A DNA stretch of 64,000 nt from an uncultured Pelagimonas sp. (GCF_947498515.1 NZ_CANMKO010000001.1:186001-250000); one strand, 5' to 3'; positions 46,681 through 56,264 are shown, counted from the first letter of the stretch. Made by a program: numbers and translations. Notes: a model not told the origin generated them from the sequence alone.

Positions 46681-46976
46681 AGGTTTGCAACCCTTTTTCC
46701 ATCTAGCAAAAACCATGCCCCGCTTTCCCTGAGATATTGCAGGTCTTGCGGGGTGTTGATCACGGTCAGTCCACCAAGAGGTGCGCGGATAGGGTAGGTT
46801 TCGCTTAAACCGGATTGTGCAATTACATCAGAGGCATGAGGCCCCCAAGGGTAAGATACAACCAGTATTAGGTCGGAGTCTTGGACTCCCGAACCCGCGA
46901 GAATTATCGCAAAGGCAGACAGGCTAAGCATAAAGGATGCGCCTAGCGTTGCCAGTATGAGGCCAACCGTTTTCAT
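46662..46976 (-). CDS. Small secreted/membrane protein preceding the chemoreceptor
   Basis: 104 residues. A hydrophobic N-terminus ([23 protein letters not shown]) acts as signal or anchor. The rest ([58 protein letters not shown]) resembles nothing I can name. The overlap with the chemoreceptor start suggests co-translation, perhaps a partner that feeds a periplasmic signal to the receptor; that is inference. Confidence 0.55.
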   Translation of the reverse strand: MKTVGLILATLGASFMLSLSAFAIILAGSGVQDSDLILVVSYPWGPHASDVIAQSGLSETYPIRAPLGGLTVINTPQDLQYLRESGAWFLLDGKRVANLCSPKV

Positions 46977-47091
46977 GGAACTAGGCCTAGGGAGAAGGTC
47001 TTAAATTTGCATGACCTGAGTCACTTTCCGGGTATGAAAATAGGCTTTTGCCAGACAAATATCTTGAAAAATTAATCGAATTTAGACGGGG

Positions 47092-47196
47092 TTAAAGGGC
47101 GGCCCAATCGTTGTAGCGGTACTGTTTTGGTGCGCGGGGGCCGGGCGTGGGCAGGCGTGGTGCGTCTTGGGTAGGTTGGTTATGTTTATCAGCCAT
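47092..47196 (-). CDS. 34-residue small protein with strong ribosome site
   Basis: The ATG at 47196 is preceded by GGAGGACAAGACA, a near-ideal ribosome site. The product is Pro-rich in the middle (PRLPTPGPRAP) and ends in KQYRYNDWAAL, an aromatic motif. It has no signal or membrane segment. Stand-alone position between cspA and the chemoreceptor unit. It is below usual gene-calling size. The start site quality and ending favour a real gene; the function is unknown. Confidence 0.6.
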   Translation of the reverse strand: MADKHNQPTQDAPRLPTPGPRAPKQYRYNDWAAL

Positions 47197-47290
47197 TGTC
47201 TTGTCCTCCTGAATACCAAGGTGGGGGCAAAACGATCGTCTGTGTAGTCATGTTTCACTTACCTGCCAGGGATGTGAGCACAGCGTGACA

Positions 47291-47326
47291 GAAAAGAAAA
47301 AGGCCGGAACATGAATGCCCGGCCTC
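47291..47326 (-). terminator. Rho-independent terminator of cspA
   Basis: On the minus strand GGCCGG…CCGGCC (plus 47302-47307 and 47319-47324) is followed by TTTTTCTTTTC. It lies 25 nt past the cspA stop. Confidence 0.85.
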
Positions 47327-47350
47327 GTCCCAATACGATGACCCGGCCAA

Positions 47351-47557
47351 TTAGGCCAGTTCGATATCCGATGCGCTTTCGCGGCCATCACGGCCAGAAC
47401 GCAGTTCGTAAGAAACCTTTTGGTTGTCTTGCAGGCCGGTCAGGCCAGAACGCTCAACTGCTGAGATGTGAACAAAGATGTCTTTGCCGCCATCATCGGG
47501 TGCAATAAATCCATAACCTTTGGTGGTGTTGAACCACTTTACGGTACCTGTTGCCAT
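47351..47557 (-). CDS. cspA: Cold-shock protein CspA family
   Basis: 68 residues, a single cold-shock domain. RNP1 (KGYGFI) and RNP2 (DIFVHIS) are both present, with GTVKWFN at the N-terminus. It binds single-stranded nucleic acid and melts RNA secondary structure. AAGGGA precedes the start. The ~280-nt region upstream to the ettA end holds no gene and may be a long leader, as usual for this family; no conserved leader element could be identified by eye. Confidence 0.95.
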   Translation of the reverse strand: MATGTVKWFNTTKGYGFIAPDDGGKDIFVHISAVERSGLTGLQDNQKVSYELRSGRDGRESASDIELA

Positions 47558-47841
47558 ATCATGTTCCCTTCAGGGTTGCTGCTGCCCACGGAGTTGCGGC
47601 AGCCCGGCGTCGTCGTCTTTTTCGAGACTGGTGCCGGATAGGGAAACAGTGGTCGAGGTAGAGAGTAGCGCGGTTGGTATGCCAGAGAATCCCTGTTCTG
47701 TAAAGGGATTGGTACATCTCAGGCGGGTGGGGTGGTGTGTCCAGAAGTTGAATAATCGATAAAAAATGGCGTTCGCTAAAGAGCGAAAATACAAGAATTC
47801 AATCGCTGCGAGAGCCGATCGTTGTCTTTTTGGGGGGGGAA
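47558..47841 (-). promoter_or_regulatory. Upstream region / probable long leader of cspA
   Basis: 284 nt without a supported gene between cspA and the ettA end, including an A+T-rich stretch near 47755-47800. Cold-shock genes often carry leaders of 100-160 nt that refold at low temperature; that role is inferred from the gene identity alone. Confidence 0.35.
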
Positions 47842-47887
47842 GGCGGGCCGTTTTGCGTATGTTACAACATCGCGAAAACGGCCCGCC
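47842..47887. terminator. Very long GC-rich hairpin downstream of ettA
   Basis: GGCGGGCCGTTTTGCG (47842-47857) pairs with CGCGAAAACGGCCCGCC (47871-47887) with one bulged G, and the inner ATGTT/AACAT continues the stem, about 21 bp in all. It starts 6 nt past the ettA stop. No U-tract follows on the minus strand, so the stem may act as a barrier or RNase III substrate. Confidence 0.6.
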
Positions 47888-47892
47888 TAAGA

Positions 47893-49548
47893 TCAGCGGA
47901 CGAATTTTTTGAATTTGACCCGCGTCGGTTCCAAAGCGGCCTCGCCAAGGCGGCGCTTCTTGTCTTCTTCGTAGTCCTCAAAGTTGCCTTCGAACCATTC
48001 CACATGCGCCTCACCTTCAAAGGCGAGGATGTGGGTACAAATCCGGTCAAGGAAGAAACGGTCGTGCGAAATGACAACCGCGCAACCGGCAAAGTCGGTC
48101 AGGGCATCTTCGAGCGCACGAAGGGTTTCAACGTCCAGATCGTTGGTCGGTTCGTCGAGGAGTAGAACGTTGCCACCAGACTTCAACAAACGTGCCATGT
48201 GAACGCGGTTCCGCTCACCGCCCGACAGTTTGCTAACCGGTTTCTGTTGATCACCGCCCTTGAAGTTGAATGACGAACAATAGGCGCGTGAATTGACCTC
48301 GGCATCGCCAAGTTTGATGATTTCAGCGCCGCCAGTGATGGCTTCCCAAACGGTTTCGCCGTCAATCAAATCGTCGCGTGACTGGTCTACATAGGACAGC
48401 TGAACCGTATCGCCGAGCTCGATCGAACCACCGTCCGGTGTTTCATGTTCTGTCAGCATTTTGAATAGCGTCGATTTACCCGCGCCGTTCGGACCGATCA
48501 CACCGACAATGCCGCCTGGTGGCAGGCTAAAGCTCAGATCTTCGATCAACAGCTTGTCACCCATGGCTTTTTTGAGGTTCTCGACCTCGATCACCTTGGA
48601 CCCGAGGCGGGGGCCGTTGGGGATGATAATCTGAGCACGGCCAACTTTTTCGCGCTCGGATTGGCCGGCCATCTCTTCATAGGCGGCAATACGAGCCTTG
48701 GATTTCGCCTGACGCGCTTTGGCCCCTTGCTGCATCCATTCCAATTCGCGTTCCAGAGTTTTCTGCTTGGATTTGTCCTCGCGGGCTTCTTGTGCCAAAC
48801 GCTTGGCTTTTTGATCCAGCCACGCAGAATAGTTGCCCTCGTAGGGAATGCCGCGGCCACGATCCAATTCCAAAATCCAGCTGGTGATATCGTCAAGGAA
48901 ATACCGGTCATGGGTGATGATCAGAATGGTGCCTTTGTAGTCAATCAGGTGATTTTGCAGCCATGCGATCGTTTCGGCGTCCAAATGGTTGGTCGGTTCG
49001 TCGAGCAACAGCATATCAGGCGCTTCGAGCAACAGTTTGCACAAGGCAACCCGGCGCTTTTCACCACCAGAGAGATTGGCCACATTAGCGTCATCAGCCG
49101 GACAACGGAGCGCTTCCATGGCGACGTCGATCTGACTGTCGAGATCCCAAAGGTTCTGGGCGTCGATCTCATCTTGGAGCTTGGCCATTTCGTCGGCGGT
49201 TTCGTCCGAGTAATTCATCGCCAGCTCATTGTAGCGATCAAGAATATCTTTCTTGGCCTTCACGCCAAGCATGACATTGCCACGCACATCAAGGCTTTCG
49301 TCTAGATGAGGCTCCTGAGGTAGGTAGCCAACTTTGGCCCCGTCTGCGGCCCAAGCTTCGCCTACAAAGTCTTTATCGATTCCCGCCATGATTTTCATCA
49401 GGGTCGATTTACCGGCACCGTTGACGCCGACGACACCGATTTTCACACCGGGGAGGAAGCTTAGTCGAATGTTTTCAAAGCACTTTTTTCCACCCGGATA
49501 GGTCTTGGATACACCATCCATGTGATAGACATACTGGTAAGACGCCAT
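47893..49548 (-). CDS. ettA: Energy-dependent translational throttle EttA (ABC-F ATPase)
   Basis: 551 residues. Two ABC domains: Walker A GVNGAGKST and GPNGAGKST, signatures LSGGEKRRVALCKLLLEAPDML and LSGGERNRVHMARLL, and Walker B LLLDEPTNHLD and LLLDEPTNDLD. The ABC-F linker KQKTLERELEWMQQGAKARQAKSKARIAAYEEM lies between the domains, and the EttA-type arm insertion sits in domain 1. It binds the ribosomal E site and gates first-peptide-bond formation according to ATP/ADP. No membrane part. It is closer to EttA than to Uup or antibiotic-resistance ABC-F proteins. Confidence 0.95.
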   Translation of the reverse strand: MASYQYVYHMDGVSKTYPGGKKCFENIRLSFLPGVKIGVVGVNGAGKSTLMKIMAGIDKDFVGEAWAADGAKVGYLPQEPHLDESLDVRGNVMLGVKAKKDILDRYNELAMNYSDETADEMAKLQDEIDAQNLWDLDSQIDVAMEALRCPADDANVANLSGGEKRRVALCKLLLEAPDMLLLDEPTNHLDAETIAWLQNHLIDYKGTILIITHDRYFLDDITSWILELDRGRGIPYEGNYSAWLDQKAKRLAQEAREDKSKQKTLERELEWMQQGAKARQAKSKARIAAYEEMAGQSEREKVGRAQIIIPNGPRLGSKVIEVENLKKAMGDKLLIEDLSFSLPPGGIVGVIGPNGAGKSTLFKMLTEHETPDGGSIELGDTVQLSYVDQSRDDLIDGETVWEAITGGAEIIKLGDAEVNSRAYCSSFNFKGGDQQKPVSKLSGGERNRVHMARLLKSGGNVLLLDEPTNDLDVETLRALEDALTDFAGCAVVISHDRFFLDRICTHILAFEGEAHVEWFEGNFEDYEEDKKRRLGEAALEPTRVKFKKFVR

Positions 49549-49657
49549 GGGTCATTGCTCCGCTGAGAATTTCGTGTTGCCCGCCGGAGTAGCGCGTTGT
49601 GCGCCTCGGCGCAATCGGCCAGTGTTTTGCCAACATCAGCGTGGCGGGTCCTCTGCG

Positions 49658-49665
49658 TTAACCAT
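49658..49665 (+). promoter_or_regulatory. Possible CtrA half-site upstream of chemoreceptor
   Basis: TTAACCAT, followed closely by TAATT. It equals the half-site used by CtrA in some alphaproteobacterial promoters, and chemotaxis genes are common CtrA targets in this order. An 8-mer alone is weak evidence. Confidence 0.25.
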
Positions 49666-49733
49666 TAATTCGATGTAAAGGTTTCCTTGGTTTTTTGGGT
49701 GCTATGACCGGCCCGGCGGGGCCCTAAAAGGCG

Positions 49734-51239
49734 TTGCCGGAGGCCGATTTGTTTATCGCCGAACCCGAAAAACGACCCAAACCCAAACCACCTTTTGGTG
49801 GCAAAAGACGGCTGTTTTTGGCCGTCGTTTTGCCGGTGTTTTGGGTGTCGTTTGTTTTTTCCGGGCTGGGATTGTGGCTGACATGGCCTGATCCCGCGAT
49901 GTTTGTCAGCGCCTCTGAGGTGGAAATGGCGCAAAAAAAGCTCTTAGTGATTTTGGGGGCTGTGCCGATTGCGGTGTTGGTGGCCACCACTCTGCTTTGT
50001 TTCAGAGAAGCGCATCGTAACACCATTCAAGTTGCAGCTTTGACACGCGACATGGCTGACCTTGCCTTCTCTGAAGGCTGGGACCGTCCAGTGGGCGACA
50101 TAGAGCCAGCGGATTTGCAGAGCGTCTATAGTGAACTGAAAAAGCGTCTAAAGGCCAATCGTGACAGGGCCGAAGAAACCCAAGAGTGGGCGGCAGAAAT
50201 GGCAATGGTCATGGAGCAGTTGGGGGGCAGTTTGCGCAAATTGTCGGCCGGTGATCTTGAGTGTCAGATGACCGAGCCAATGGCAGCGGACTATGAGCCC
50301 CTGCGCGCGGATTTCAATCAGACGGTTGATTCCTTGGCCACGATCATCTCAGAACTCGCGACAAGCGCTGAATCCATTGATCGCGATGCGGCGATGCTGA
50401 GTGAAGGTGCCGATAACCTATCGCACCGAACCGAAAACCAAGCCGCCACGCTTGAACAAACAGCCGCAGCGATGGAACAAATTACATCAAGCGTAGCGTC
50501 CACCGCAAATGGGGCCGGGAAAATTGTAACGGCCATGGCTCAGGCGCGCGAAAAGGCGCAATGCGGCGAAACGGTGCGTGGCCGTGCCGTAGAGGCCATG
50601 GGGGCGATCGAGCAGTCGTCTATTCAAATATCTCAAATTATTCAGGTCATCGAGGAAATAGCCTTTCAAACCAATCTCTTGTCGTTGAATGCGGGGGTCG
50701 AGGCCGCGCGGGCAGGGGATGTTGGGCGGGGCTTTGCTGTGGTGGCCGCAGAAGTGCGCGCGCTTGCCCAAAGATCCTCGGATAGTGCTTCTGAAATCCG
50801 AGAATTGATCGAAGAATCCAACAATAATGTGAGCCACGGAGTGATTCTGGTTTCCGAAATGGGACAATCAATCGAAGAGATTCTTGATGGGGTCACAGAA
50901 GTCACGGCTGGCGTCGAAAACATCGCAAGCGGGGCCTCGGAACAGGCGACGGGGTTGTTGGAAATCAACAATGGCATCACGCTTTTGGATCAGGTGACGC
51001 AGCAAAACGCGGCCATGGTAGGCGAGAGCGCGGCCGCTGGTCGGGCTTTGCGCGACAAAGCGGTGAACATCCGGGCGCTTGTGACGCAATTTAAGTTGCG
51101 ATCTTCTGGAAAAACGGCCGAAAGCCCACACATGCAATTGTTTGATGATTGGAGCCAAGATGCGACTGGGTCACGCCGACCGCAACCCGCCGCGCGCAAG
51201 CGTGCCGTTGGCGGCCCCCATCCTTGGCAGGATTTTTGA
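49734..51239 (+). CDS. Methyl-accepting chemotaxis protein with C-terminal docking pentapeptide
   Basis: 501 residues from a TTG at 49734; no ATG lies in a usable position before the first helix. Two membrane helices at about 24-48 and 70-92 enclose only a short periplasmic loop. A HAMP domain (around [32 protein letters not shown], residues 160-200) is followed by the signalling domain with tip [33 protein letters not shown]. After a flexible Arg/Pro linker the protein ends PWQDF, matching the WxxF docking site for CheR/CheB. With so little periplasmic sequence it likely senses a cytoplasmic or membrane state. Confidence 0.88.
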   Translation: MPEADLFIAEPEKRPKPKPPFGGKRRLFLAVVLPVFWVSFVFSGLGLWLTWPDPAMFVSASEVEMAQKKLLVILGAVPIAVLVATTLLCFREAHRNTIQVAALTRDMADLAFSEGWDRPVGDIEPADLQSVYSELKKRLKANRDRAEETQEWAAEMAMVMEQLGGSLRKLSAGDLECQMTEPMAADYEPLRADFNQTVDSLATIISELATSAESIDRDAAMLSEGADNLSHRTENQAATLEQTAAAMEQITSSVASTANGAGKIVTAMAQAREKAQCGETVRGRAVEAMGAIEQSSIQISQIIQVIEEIAFQTNLLSLNAGVEAARAGDVGRGFAVVAAEVRALAQRSSDSASEIRELIEESNNNVSHGVILVSEMGQSIEEILDGVTEVTAGVENIASGASEQATGLLEINNGITLLDQVTQQNAAMVGESAAAGRALRDKAVNIRALVTQFKLRSSGKTAESPHMQLFDDWSQDATGSRRPQPAARKRAVGGPHPWQDF

Positions 51240-51332
51240 AGTCGATCACGCATGCTAAGGGTCTTTGGTTTCTTGCAGTCCACGCGCCGACCCCCTATCC
51301 CAAACGCAATCGCGCGATAAGGGAAACAACAC

Positions 51333-51947
51333 GTGGCGAAGTGGCTAGAAGGTGTGAACTTGGCGCGCGGTATGCGTGTCGGCGTTTTGGGCGGGTCTTT
51401 TGATCCACCGCATCAAGGGCACGTGCATCTCTCCAACGAGGCGCTCAAGCGGTTCGATTTGGAAAAAATTCTATGGCTTGTCAGTCCTGGAAATCCTCTG
51501 AAACCCAACCCCCCGGCTCCGATTGAAAAACGCATGGCGGCGGCGCGCGCGTTGATTGATCACCCGCGTATTTTGGTGAGCGATTTCGAAGAAAGGCACC
51601 AAACCCGCTATACTTTCGAAACACTGAGCGCGCTTAAGTCTGTGTGGCCGGGGGTGAATTTTGTGTGGCTAATGGGGGCGGATAATCTTTTCCAGTTCCA
51701 TCGTTGGGAAAACTGGCGCGGCATCATGACGACGATGCCGGTCGGTGTATTGGCGCGGCCTAAATTGCGCATCGCGGCGCGGATGTCCGTGACATCGCGG
51801 GTCTTTAGTGCCGCCCGTCTGCCAAGCAAACAAGCCCGACTTCTGGCATGTGGACCGGCCCCGCGCTGGAGCTTTGTGAATATGCCAATGTCCGGGATCA
51901 GCTCGTCTCAAATTCGTGAAACTGGCACTTGGAACCACAGTGATTAA
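51333..51947 (+). CDS. nadD: Nicotinate-nucleotide adenylyltransferase
   Basis: 204 residues from a GTG (GGGAA 8 nt before). An ATG at 51372 would begin directly at MRVGVLGGSF; relatives usually carry a short N-terminal extension, so the longer form is kept. Nucleotidyltransferase motif GGSFDPPHQGH (residues 20-30) and the C-terminal ISSSQIRE (ISxTxIR type) are intact. It makes deamido-NAD from NaMN and ATP, and is essential. The following dacB starts 70 nt downstream. Confidence 0.94.
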   Translation: MAKWLEGVNLARGMRVGVLGGSFDPPHQGHVHLSNEALKRFDLEKILWLVSPGNPLKPNPPAPIEKRMAAARALIDHPRILVSDFEERHQTRYTFETLSALKSVWPGVNFVWLMGADNLFQFHRWENWRGIMTTMPVGVLARPKLRIAARMSVTSRVFSAARLPSKQARLLACGPAPRWSFVNMPMSGISSSQIRETGTWNHSD

Positions 51948-52016
51948 GGCGTTTAATCACAAGGCAGTGAAGATTGCCCGGTTGCCCAAAGCCAATGACT
52001 CAGCTTAGATCGTAAT

Positions 52017-53522
52017 ATGACCAAACAGATTTCAAGACGACTATTTTTGGGTGGCGCTGCCGGGTTTTCAATGGGCAGCATGGCGACGTCTCTATGGGCC
52101 AACGCGCCGGAACGGTCGCTTAGGCCAGTCGCAAGATCCGCGGACTTGCTCAAAGAGCTGCAAAAACCGGCGGAACAGTTGGTCGAGGCGGCTAAACTGG
52201 GCGGGCGTGTCGGGTTTGCTGTGGCCGATGTTGAAACCGGTAAACTTCTGGAAGAGCGCGAACCGACATTGGGGCAGCCGCCTGCGAGCGTTGCCAAGGC
52301 GTTGACCGCTGCGTTTGCTTTGGACGTTTTGGGCGCAGATTTTCGGTTTGAAACCCGCGTTTTGGCGACCGGGGTGATTGTAGATGGCGTTGTTCAGGGG
52401 GATTTGGTGCTGGCGGGTGGGGGCGACCCGACGTTGGACACCAACGCGTTGGCCAGTTTGGCCGCAACTCTAAAGGCGGCCGGTGTTAACGGGGTCAAAG
52501 GTGACTTCAAAGTTTGGGGCGGCGCTCTCCCGCATTTGCGCGACATCGATCAAAGCCAACCGGACCATGTGGGATACAACCCGGCGGTGTCGGGGCTGAA
52601 CCTGAATTACAATCGGGTTCACTTTGAATGGAAACGCGCCAATGGCAACTACGCGGTAACGATGCAGGCGCGGTCAGATGCGCATCGACCCAATGTCAAC
52701 ATGGCGCAGATGAAGGTGATCGCGCGCGACGTACCCATCTACACCTACGAAGATCGCGCCGGTGTCGACAATTGGACCGTTGCGCGTGGCGCTTTGGGCA
52801 AAGGTGGCGCGCGCTGGCTCCCTGTTCGCAAGCCCGAGATTTATGCCGGCGAGGTATTTCAAAGCTTTGCACGGGCGCAGGGCATCAAACTCTCCGCTCC
52901 TATTGTGACGGATCAAAAACCCACAGGGGATGTTTTGGCCAAGGTGCAAAGTGCGCCGTTGTCACGTCTTTTGAAAGATATGTTGAAATGGTCCACCAAT
53001 CTGACGGCTGAAGTTGTCGGATTGACCGCATCGCAAAAACAAAGCGGCCGCGCCATGACATCTTTGGCGGGCTCTGCTGCGCAAATGAACGCCTGGTCAA
53101 ACGCGGCATTTGGATTGCAGTCGGTGGCCTTGGTGGATCATTCAGGTCTAGGTGAAAGCAGCAGGATAAGCGCCGGGGACATGATGCTGGCCTTGCAGCA
53201 ACTGAGGAAATCAAACGAGCTGAAGCCCTTGCTTAAGCCGTTCAAAATGCTGGATAAAAAGCGCAAAGAGATCAAGGATCACCCGCTTTCAGTACATGCC
53301 AAGACCGGAACCTTGAATTTTGTCAGCGGCTTAGCGGGATATGTGGACTTGCCCGATGGGCGCGAATTGGTGTTCGCCATTTTCGCAGCCAACTTCGACA
53401 AACGGGCGGCGCTTAAGAAATCTGAGAGAGAACGCCCGCCCGGCGGTCGTGAGTGGAACCGACGGGCGAAACGTTTGCAACAAGAGCTGATCGAGCGCTG
53501 GGGAATTGTCTATAGCGGCTGA
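52017..53522 (+). CDS. dacB: D-alanyl-D-alanine carboxypeptidase/endopeptidase (PBP4, DacB family)
   Basis: 501 residues. The N-terminus ISRRLFLGGAAGFSMGSMA has a twin-arginine pattern (R7-R8), so export by Tat is possible. The active-site triads of the S13 family are S91-V-A-K94 (PPASVAKAL), S-T-N in MLKWSTNLTAE, and K-T-G in VHAKTGTLNFV. A large insert between SxxK and SxN is family-typical. It trims or cuts murein cross-links in the periplasm, fitting the divergent-facing L,D-transpeptidase gene next door. Confidence 0.92.
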   Translation: MTKQISRRLFLGGAAGFSMGSMATSLWANAPERSLRPVARSADLLKELQKPAEQLVEAAKLGGRVGFAVADVETGKLLEEREPTLGQPPASVAKALTAAFALDVLGADFRFETRVLATGVIVDGVVQGDLVLAGGGDPTLDTNALASLAATLKAAGVNGVKGDFKVWGGALPHLRDIDQSQPDHVGYNPAVSGLNLNYNRVHFEWKRANGNYAVTMQARSDAHRPNVNMAQMKVIARDVPIYTYEDRAGVDNWTVARGALGKGGARWLPVRKPEIYAGEVFQSFARAQGIKLSAPIVTDQKPTGDVLAKVQSAPLSRLLKDMLKWSTNLTAEVVGLTASQKQSGRAMTSLAGSAAQMNAWSNAAFGLQSVALVDHSGLGESSRISAGDMMLALQQLRKSNELKPLLKPFKMLDKKRKEIKDHPLSVHAKTGTLNFVSGLAGYVDLPDGRELVFAIFAANFDKRAALKKSERERPPGGREWNRRAKRLQQELIERWGIVYSG

Positions 53523-53531
53523 TATAAACCG

Positions 53532-53960
53532 TTAGTTGTGAATGACAACTTTCATGTTTGATTTGCCGACTCGCTGGGTCAATTCAAATAGGCGTGCGGC
53601 GTGATCAGGGTGCAAGCGCACACATCCGGCAGAGGCGGGGCGGCCCAGGCGGCTGATCTGGTTGGTTCCGTGAATGGCATAATTGCCACTGAAAAAGATC
53701 GAATAGGGCATCGGCGCGTTATTGTAGAGGCTGGATTTATGATAGCGGGACAGCCACTTGGCGCTCCAAGAGCCGCGCGGAGTGTATTTGCCTTTGCGCG
53801 CGGTTGAAACAGGCCAGCGGTAGGCAACCTTGCCATTGTGGATAACGGTCATCGTTTGTGATGAGACGTCAACCTTGGCAACAAGAGCGGCAGCAAAGCT
53901 TGTTGCGGGTAGCGCGAAAAGCATCGCGATGGTCAATAATGTGGCGAAAATCCGGTTCAT
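53532..53960 (-). CDS. L,D-transpeptidase (YkuD domain)
   Basis: 142 residues from the ATG at 53960. A signal peptide (MNRIFATLLTIAMLFALPATSFA) precedes a minimal YkuD domain. It contains VSTARKGKYTPRGSW, the His motif IHGTNQISRLGRPASAG and the catalytic SAGCVRL. It forms or attaches 3-3 cross-links or lipoproteins on murein, or acts on other peptides. Convergent with dacB, 9 nt apart. Confidence 0.92.
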   Translation of the reverse strand: MNRIFATLLTIAMLFALPATSFAAALVAKVDVSSQTMTVIHNGKVAYRWPVSTARKGKYTPRGSWSAKWLSRYHKSSLYNNAPMPYSIFFSGNYAIHGTNQISRLGRPASAGCVRLHPDHAARLFELTQRVGKSNMKVVIHN

Positions 53961-54025
53961 AATGTCCCTCCAGAAATCAAAGCAGCGTGGCAATAATGCC
54001 TGAAGGAACTATACGATAATGTTAA

Positions 54026-54057
54026 CCTCAGGTCAGTCAGGGAAACCTGACCTGAGG
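54026..54057. terminator. Perfect inverted repeat between terB and the L,D-transpeptidase gene
   Basis: CCTCAGGTCAG (54026-54036) and CTGACCTGAGG (54047-54057), exact 11-bp complement, loop of 10 nt. For the minus-strand terB transcript it lies 34 nt past the stop and is followed by TTAACATTAT, a weak terminator. It could also be an operator for the transpeptidase gene. Confidence 0.55.
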
Positions 54058-54090
54058 GCTGAAACGTCTAAATATTGATGCGATGTAGCG

Positions 54091-54513
54091 TCAGAGCGAC
54101 ATATGTCGTGCGCGAGCACCGCGTTCGATGGCGGCGGCGTGAAGCCGGTCGATATTGAGCTCATAGCGGATTTCTTCGAGGAGACGCAGCTCGGGCTCTT
54201 GCAAAGTGCCATCCGCGGCGGCCACGTCACAGGCAAGCGCATAGGCGGTTTCGAACAAACGCTCGGGCAAGTCATTGCGAACCATTCCGAAAAGCGCGTC
54301 CAACCCGTCTTCTTGTCCAAATAGTTCGAACACCAAGACAGACATTTCGCGGACGCGATCCGCGTCGTAGTTGGCGAAAACCGGTAAGTTGTTCACAGCC
54401 GAATCGATTTTGACCAATTCTGCGGTTCGGACGTTCTCATCCGAGGCGGAAATGGCAATCATTACTGCAACAAGGCAGTCCTGTGGACTAAGAGGATGTG
54501 GGGCATCAGACAT
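54091..54513 (-). CDS. TerB-family protein (tellurite-resistance-type helical domain)
   Basis: 140 residues, all-helical. The TerB pattern is clear: MIAISASDENVRTAELVKID with acidic residues placed as in the metal-binding N-half, and ACDVAAADGTLQEPELRLLEEI in the C-half. Stand-alone TerB proteins are common and their role is unsettled; no ter operon partners are here, so tellurite resistance should not be assumed. Predicted cytoplasmic. Confidence 0.85.
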   Translation of the reverse strand: MSDAPHPLSPQDCLVAVMIAISASDENVRTAELVKIDSAVNNLPVFANYDADRVREMSVLVFELFGQEDGLDALFGMVRNDLPERLFETAYALACDVAAADGTLQEPELRLLEEIRYELNIDRLHAAAIERGARARHMSL

Positions 54514-54615
54514 AAAACCGGCCTTTCAAATATGCGGCGTTGCAGCGCAATTTATTGACCTGAGGGCGCAGGGGCAATAGGAAGCGGTCCGCAACCCTCA
54601 ATTCAGGAGAATCTG

Positions 54616-56193
54616 ATGTCCGATCTGCGCGACGCGGCGATGAATACTAAGGCCTGGCCCTTTGAAGAAGCACGCCGTCTGCTCAAACGGTACGAAAAGA
54701 AGCCACCTGAAAAGGGCTACGTGTTGTTTGAAACCGGCTATGGGCCGTCTGGTTTGCCGCATATCGGCACCTTTGGTGAGGTCGCCCGGACGACCATGAT
54801 CCGCCGTGCCTTTGAGGTGATCAGCGATATTCCGACGCGTTTGATTTGTTTCTCGGACGATTTGGATGGCATGCGCAAAGTGCCCGGCAACCTTCCCAAC
54901 CAAGACATGTTGGCCGAAAACTTGCAAAAGCCGTTGACCCAAGTGCCCGATCCATTTGGCACCCATGACAGCTTTGGCGATCATAACAACGCCATGCTGC
55001 GTCGGTTCTTGGACACGTTTGGGTTTGAGTATGAATTCATCTCGGCCACCGAGTTTTACCAGAGCGGCCAGTTTGATGAGATTCTGCTGCGCGCCTGTGA
55101 ACGTTATGATGACGTGATGAAAATCATGCTCAAATCGCTACGTGATGAGCGGGCCGCGACCTATTCGATCTTTTTGCCGATCCACCCGGAAACCGGGCGG
55201 GTTTTGTACGTGCCGATGAAAAACGTCGATGCGGCCAAAGGTGAGATCACCTTTGACGACGAAGATGGCAAGGAATGGACGCTTCCGGTGACCGGTGGCA
55301 ACGTCAAGTTGCAATGGAAGCCGGACTTTGGCGCGCGCTGGGCGGCGCTTGGCGTTGATTTCGAAATGTATGGCAAGGACCACAGCACCAACACGCCAAT
55401 TTATGACGGTATTTGTCGAGTGCTGGGCGTGAAGCCACCAGAGCATTTCACCTATGAGTTGTTCTTGGATGACAAGGGTCAGAAGATTTCGAAATCGTCC
55501 GGCAACGGGATTTCGATTGATGAATGGCTAACCTATGCCAGCACCGAAAGCCTCAGCTACTTTATGTACCAAAAGCCAAAAACGGCTAAGCGTATGTATT
55601 TTGACGTTATTCCAAAAGCGATGGACGAATACCATCAGCAGTTGCGTGCCTATCCGACCCAAGAGCTTAAGGCGCAGGTCAACAACCCGGTATGGCACAT
55701 CCATAACGGGAATGTTCCCGAGTCAAAAATGGTTGTGCCGTTCTCGATGTTGCTGAACCTTGCTTCGGCCGCCGGTGCGGAAGACAAGGATGCGATGTGG
55801 GGCTTTATCCGTCGCTATGCGCCGGATGCGACGCCGGAAACCCATCCTGATCTGGATGCCGCTGCGGGCTTTGCAGTCAAGTACTATGAAGATTTTGTCA
55901 AACCTTCCAAGGTCTTCCGCGCCCCGGATGAGCAAGAGCGCAAGGCGATTGAGGACTTGGCAGAACGGCTTCGAAGCTATGACGGTGAGGTCAGTGACGA
56001 AGCCTTGCAAACCCTCGTTTTCGCGGTGGGCAAAGAGCATGAGTTCGACCCGCTGCGCAACTGGTTCAAAGCGTTGTACGAAGTGCTTCTTGGCCAAAGC
56101 CAAGGGCCGCGTTTTGGTGGGTTCATCGCGCTCTATGGCGTGACTGAAACCGTCGCTTTGATCGAAAAGGGTTTGGCGGGCGAACTGGGCTAA
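54616..56193 (+). CDS. lysK: Class I lysyl-tRNA synthetase
   Basis: 525 residues. The HIGH variant is PHIGT in [18 protein letters not shown] and the KMSKS variant is KISKS in [16 protein letters not shown]. The long alpha-helical C-domain is typical of class I LysRS. This archaeal-like enzyme replaces class II LysRS in many alphaproteobacteria. It attaches Lys to tRNA-Lys. GGAG stands 8 nt before the ATG. A strong terminator follows. Confidence 0.96.
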   Translation: MSDLRDAAMNTKAWPFEEARRLLKRYEKKPPEKGYVLFETGYGPSGLPHIGTFGEVARTTMIRRAFEVISDIPTRLICFSDDLDGMRKVPGNLPNQDMLAENLQKPLTQVPDPFGTHDSFGDHNNAMLRRFLDTFGFEYEFISATEFYQSGQFDEILLRACERYDDVMKIMLKSLRDERAATYSIFLPIHPETGRVLYVPMKNVDAAKGEITFDDEDGKEWTLPVTGGNVKLQWKPDFGARWAALGVDFEMYGKDHSTNTPIYDGICRVLGVKPPEHFTYELFLDDKGQKISKSSGNGISIDEWLTYASTESLSYFMYQKPKTAKRMYFDVIPKAMDEYHQQLRAYPTQELKAQVNNPVWHIHNGNVPESKMVVPFSMLLNLASAAGAEDKDAMWGFIRRYAPDATPETHPDLDAAAGFAVKYYEDFVKPSKVFRAPDEQERKAIEDLAERLRSYDGEVSDEALQTLVFAVGKEHEFDPLRNWFKALYEVLLGQSQGPRFGGFIALYGVTETVALIEKGLAGELG

Positions 56194-56229
56194 TACCCGG
56201 CACCACCAACCCAATCGGTACAAAACACC

Positions 56230-56264
56230 GGCGAAATCGGACATATTTCCGGTTTCGCCTTTTT
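56230..56264 (+). terminator. Rho-independent terminator after lysK
   Basis: GGCGAAATCGGA (56230-56241) pairs with TTCCGGTTTCGCC (56247-56259), followed by TTTTT and a second T-rich patch. Confidence 0.85.

Noticed and set aside
54091-54513. Tellurite-resistance island
   Set aside because: Only a single TerB-domain gene is present, without terC/terD/terZ neighbours; stand-alone TerB proteins are common.
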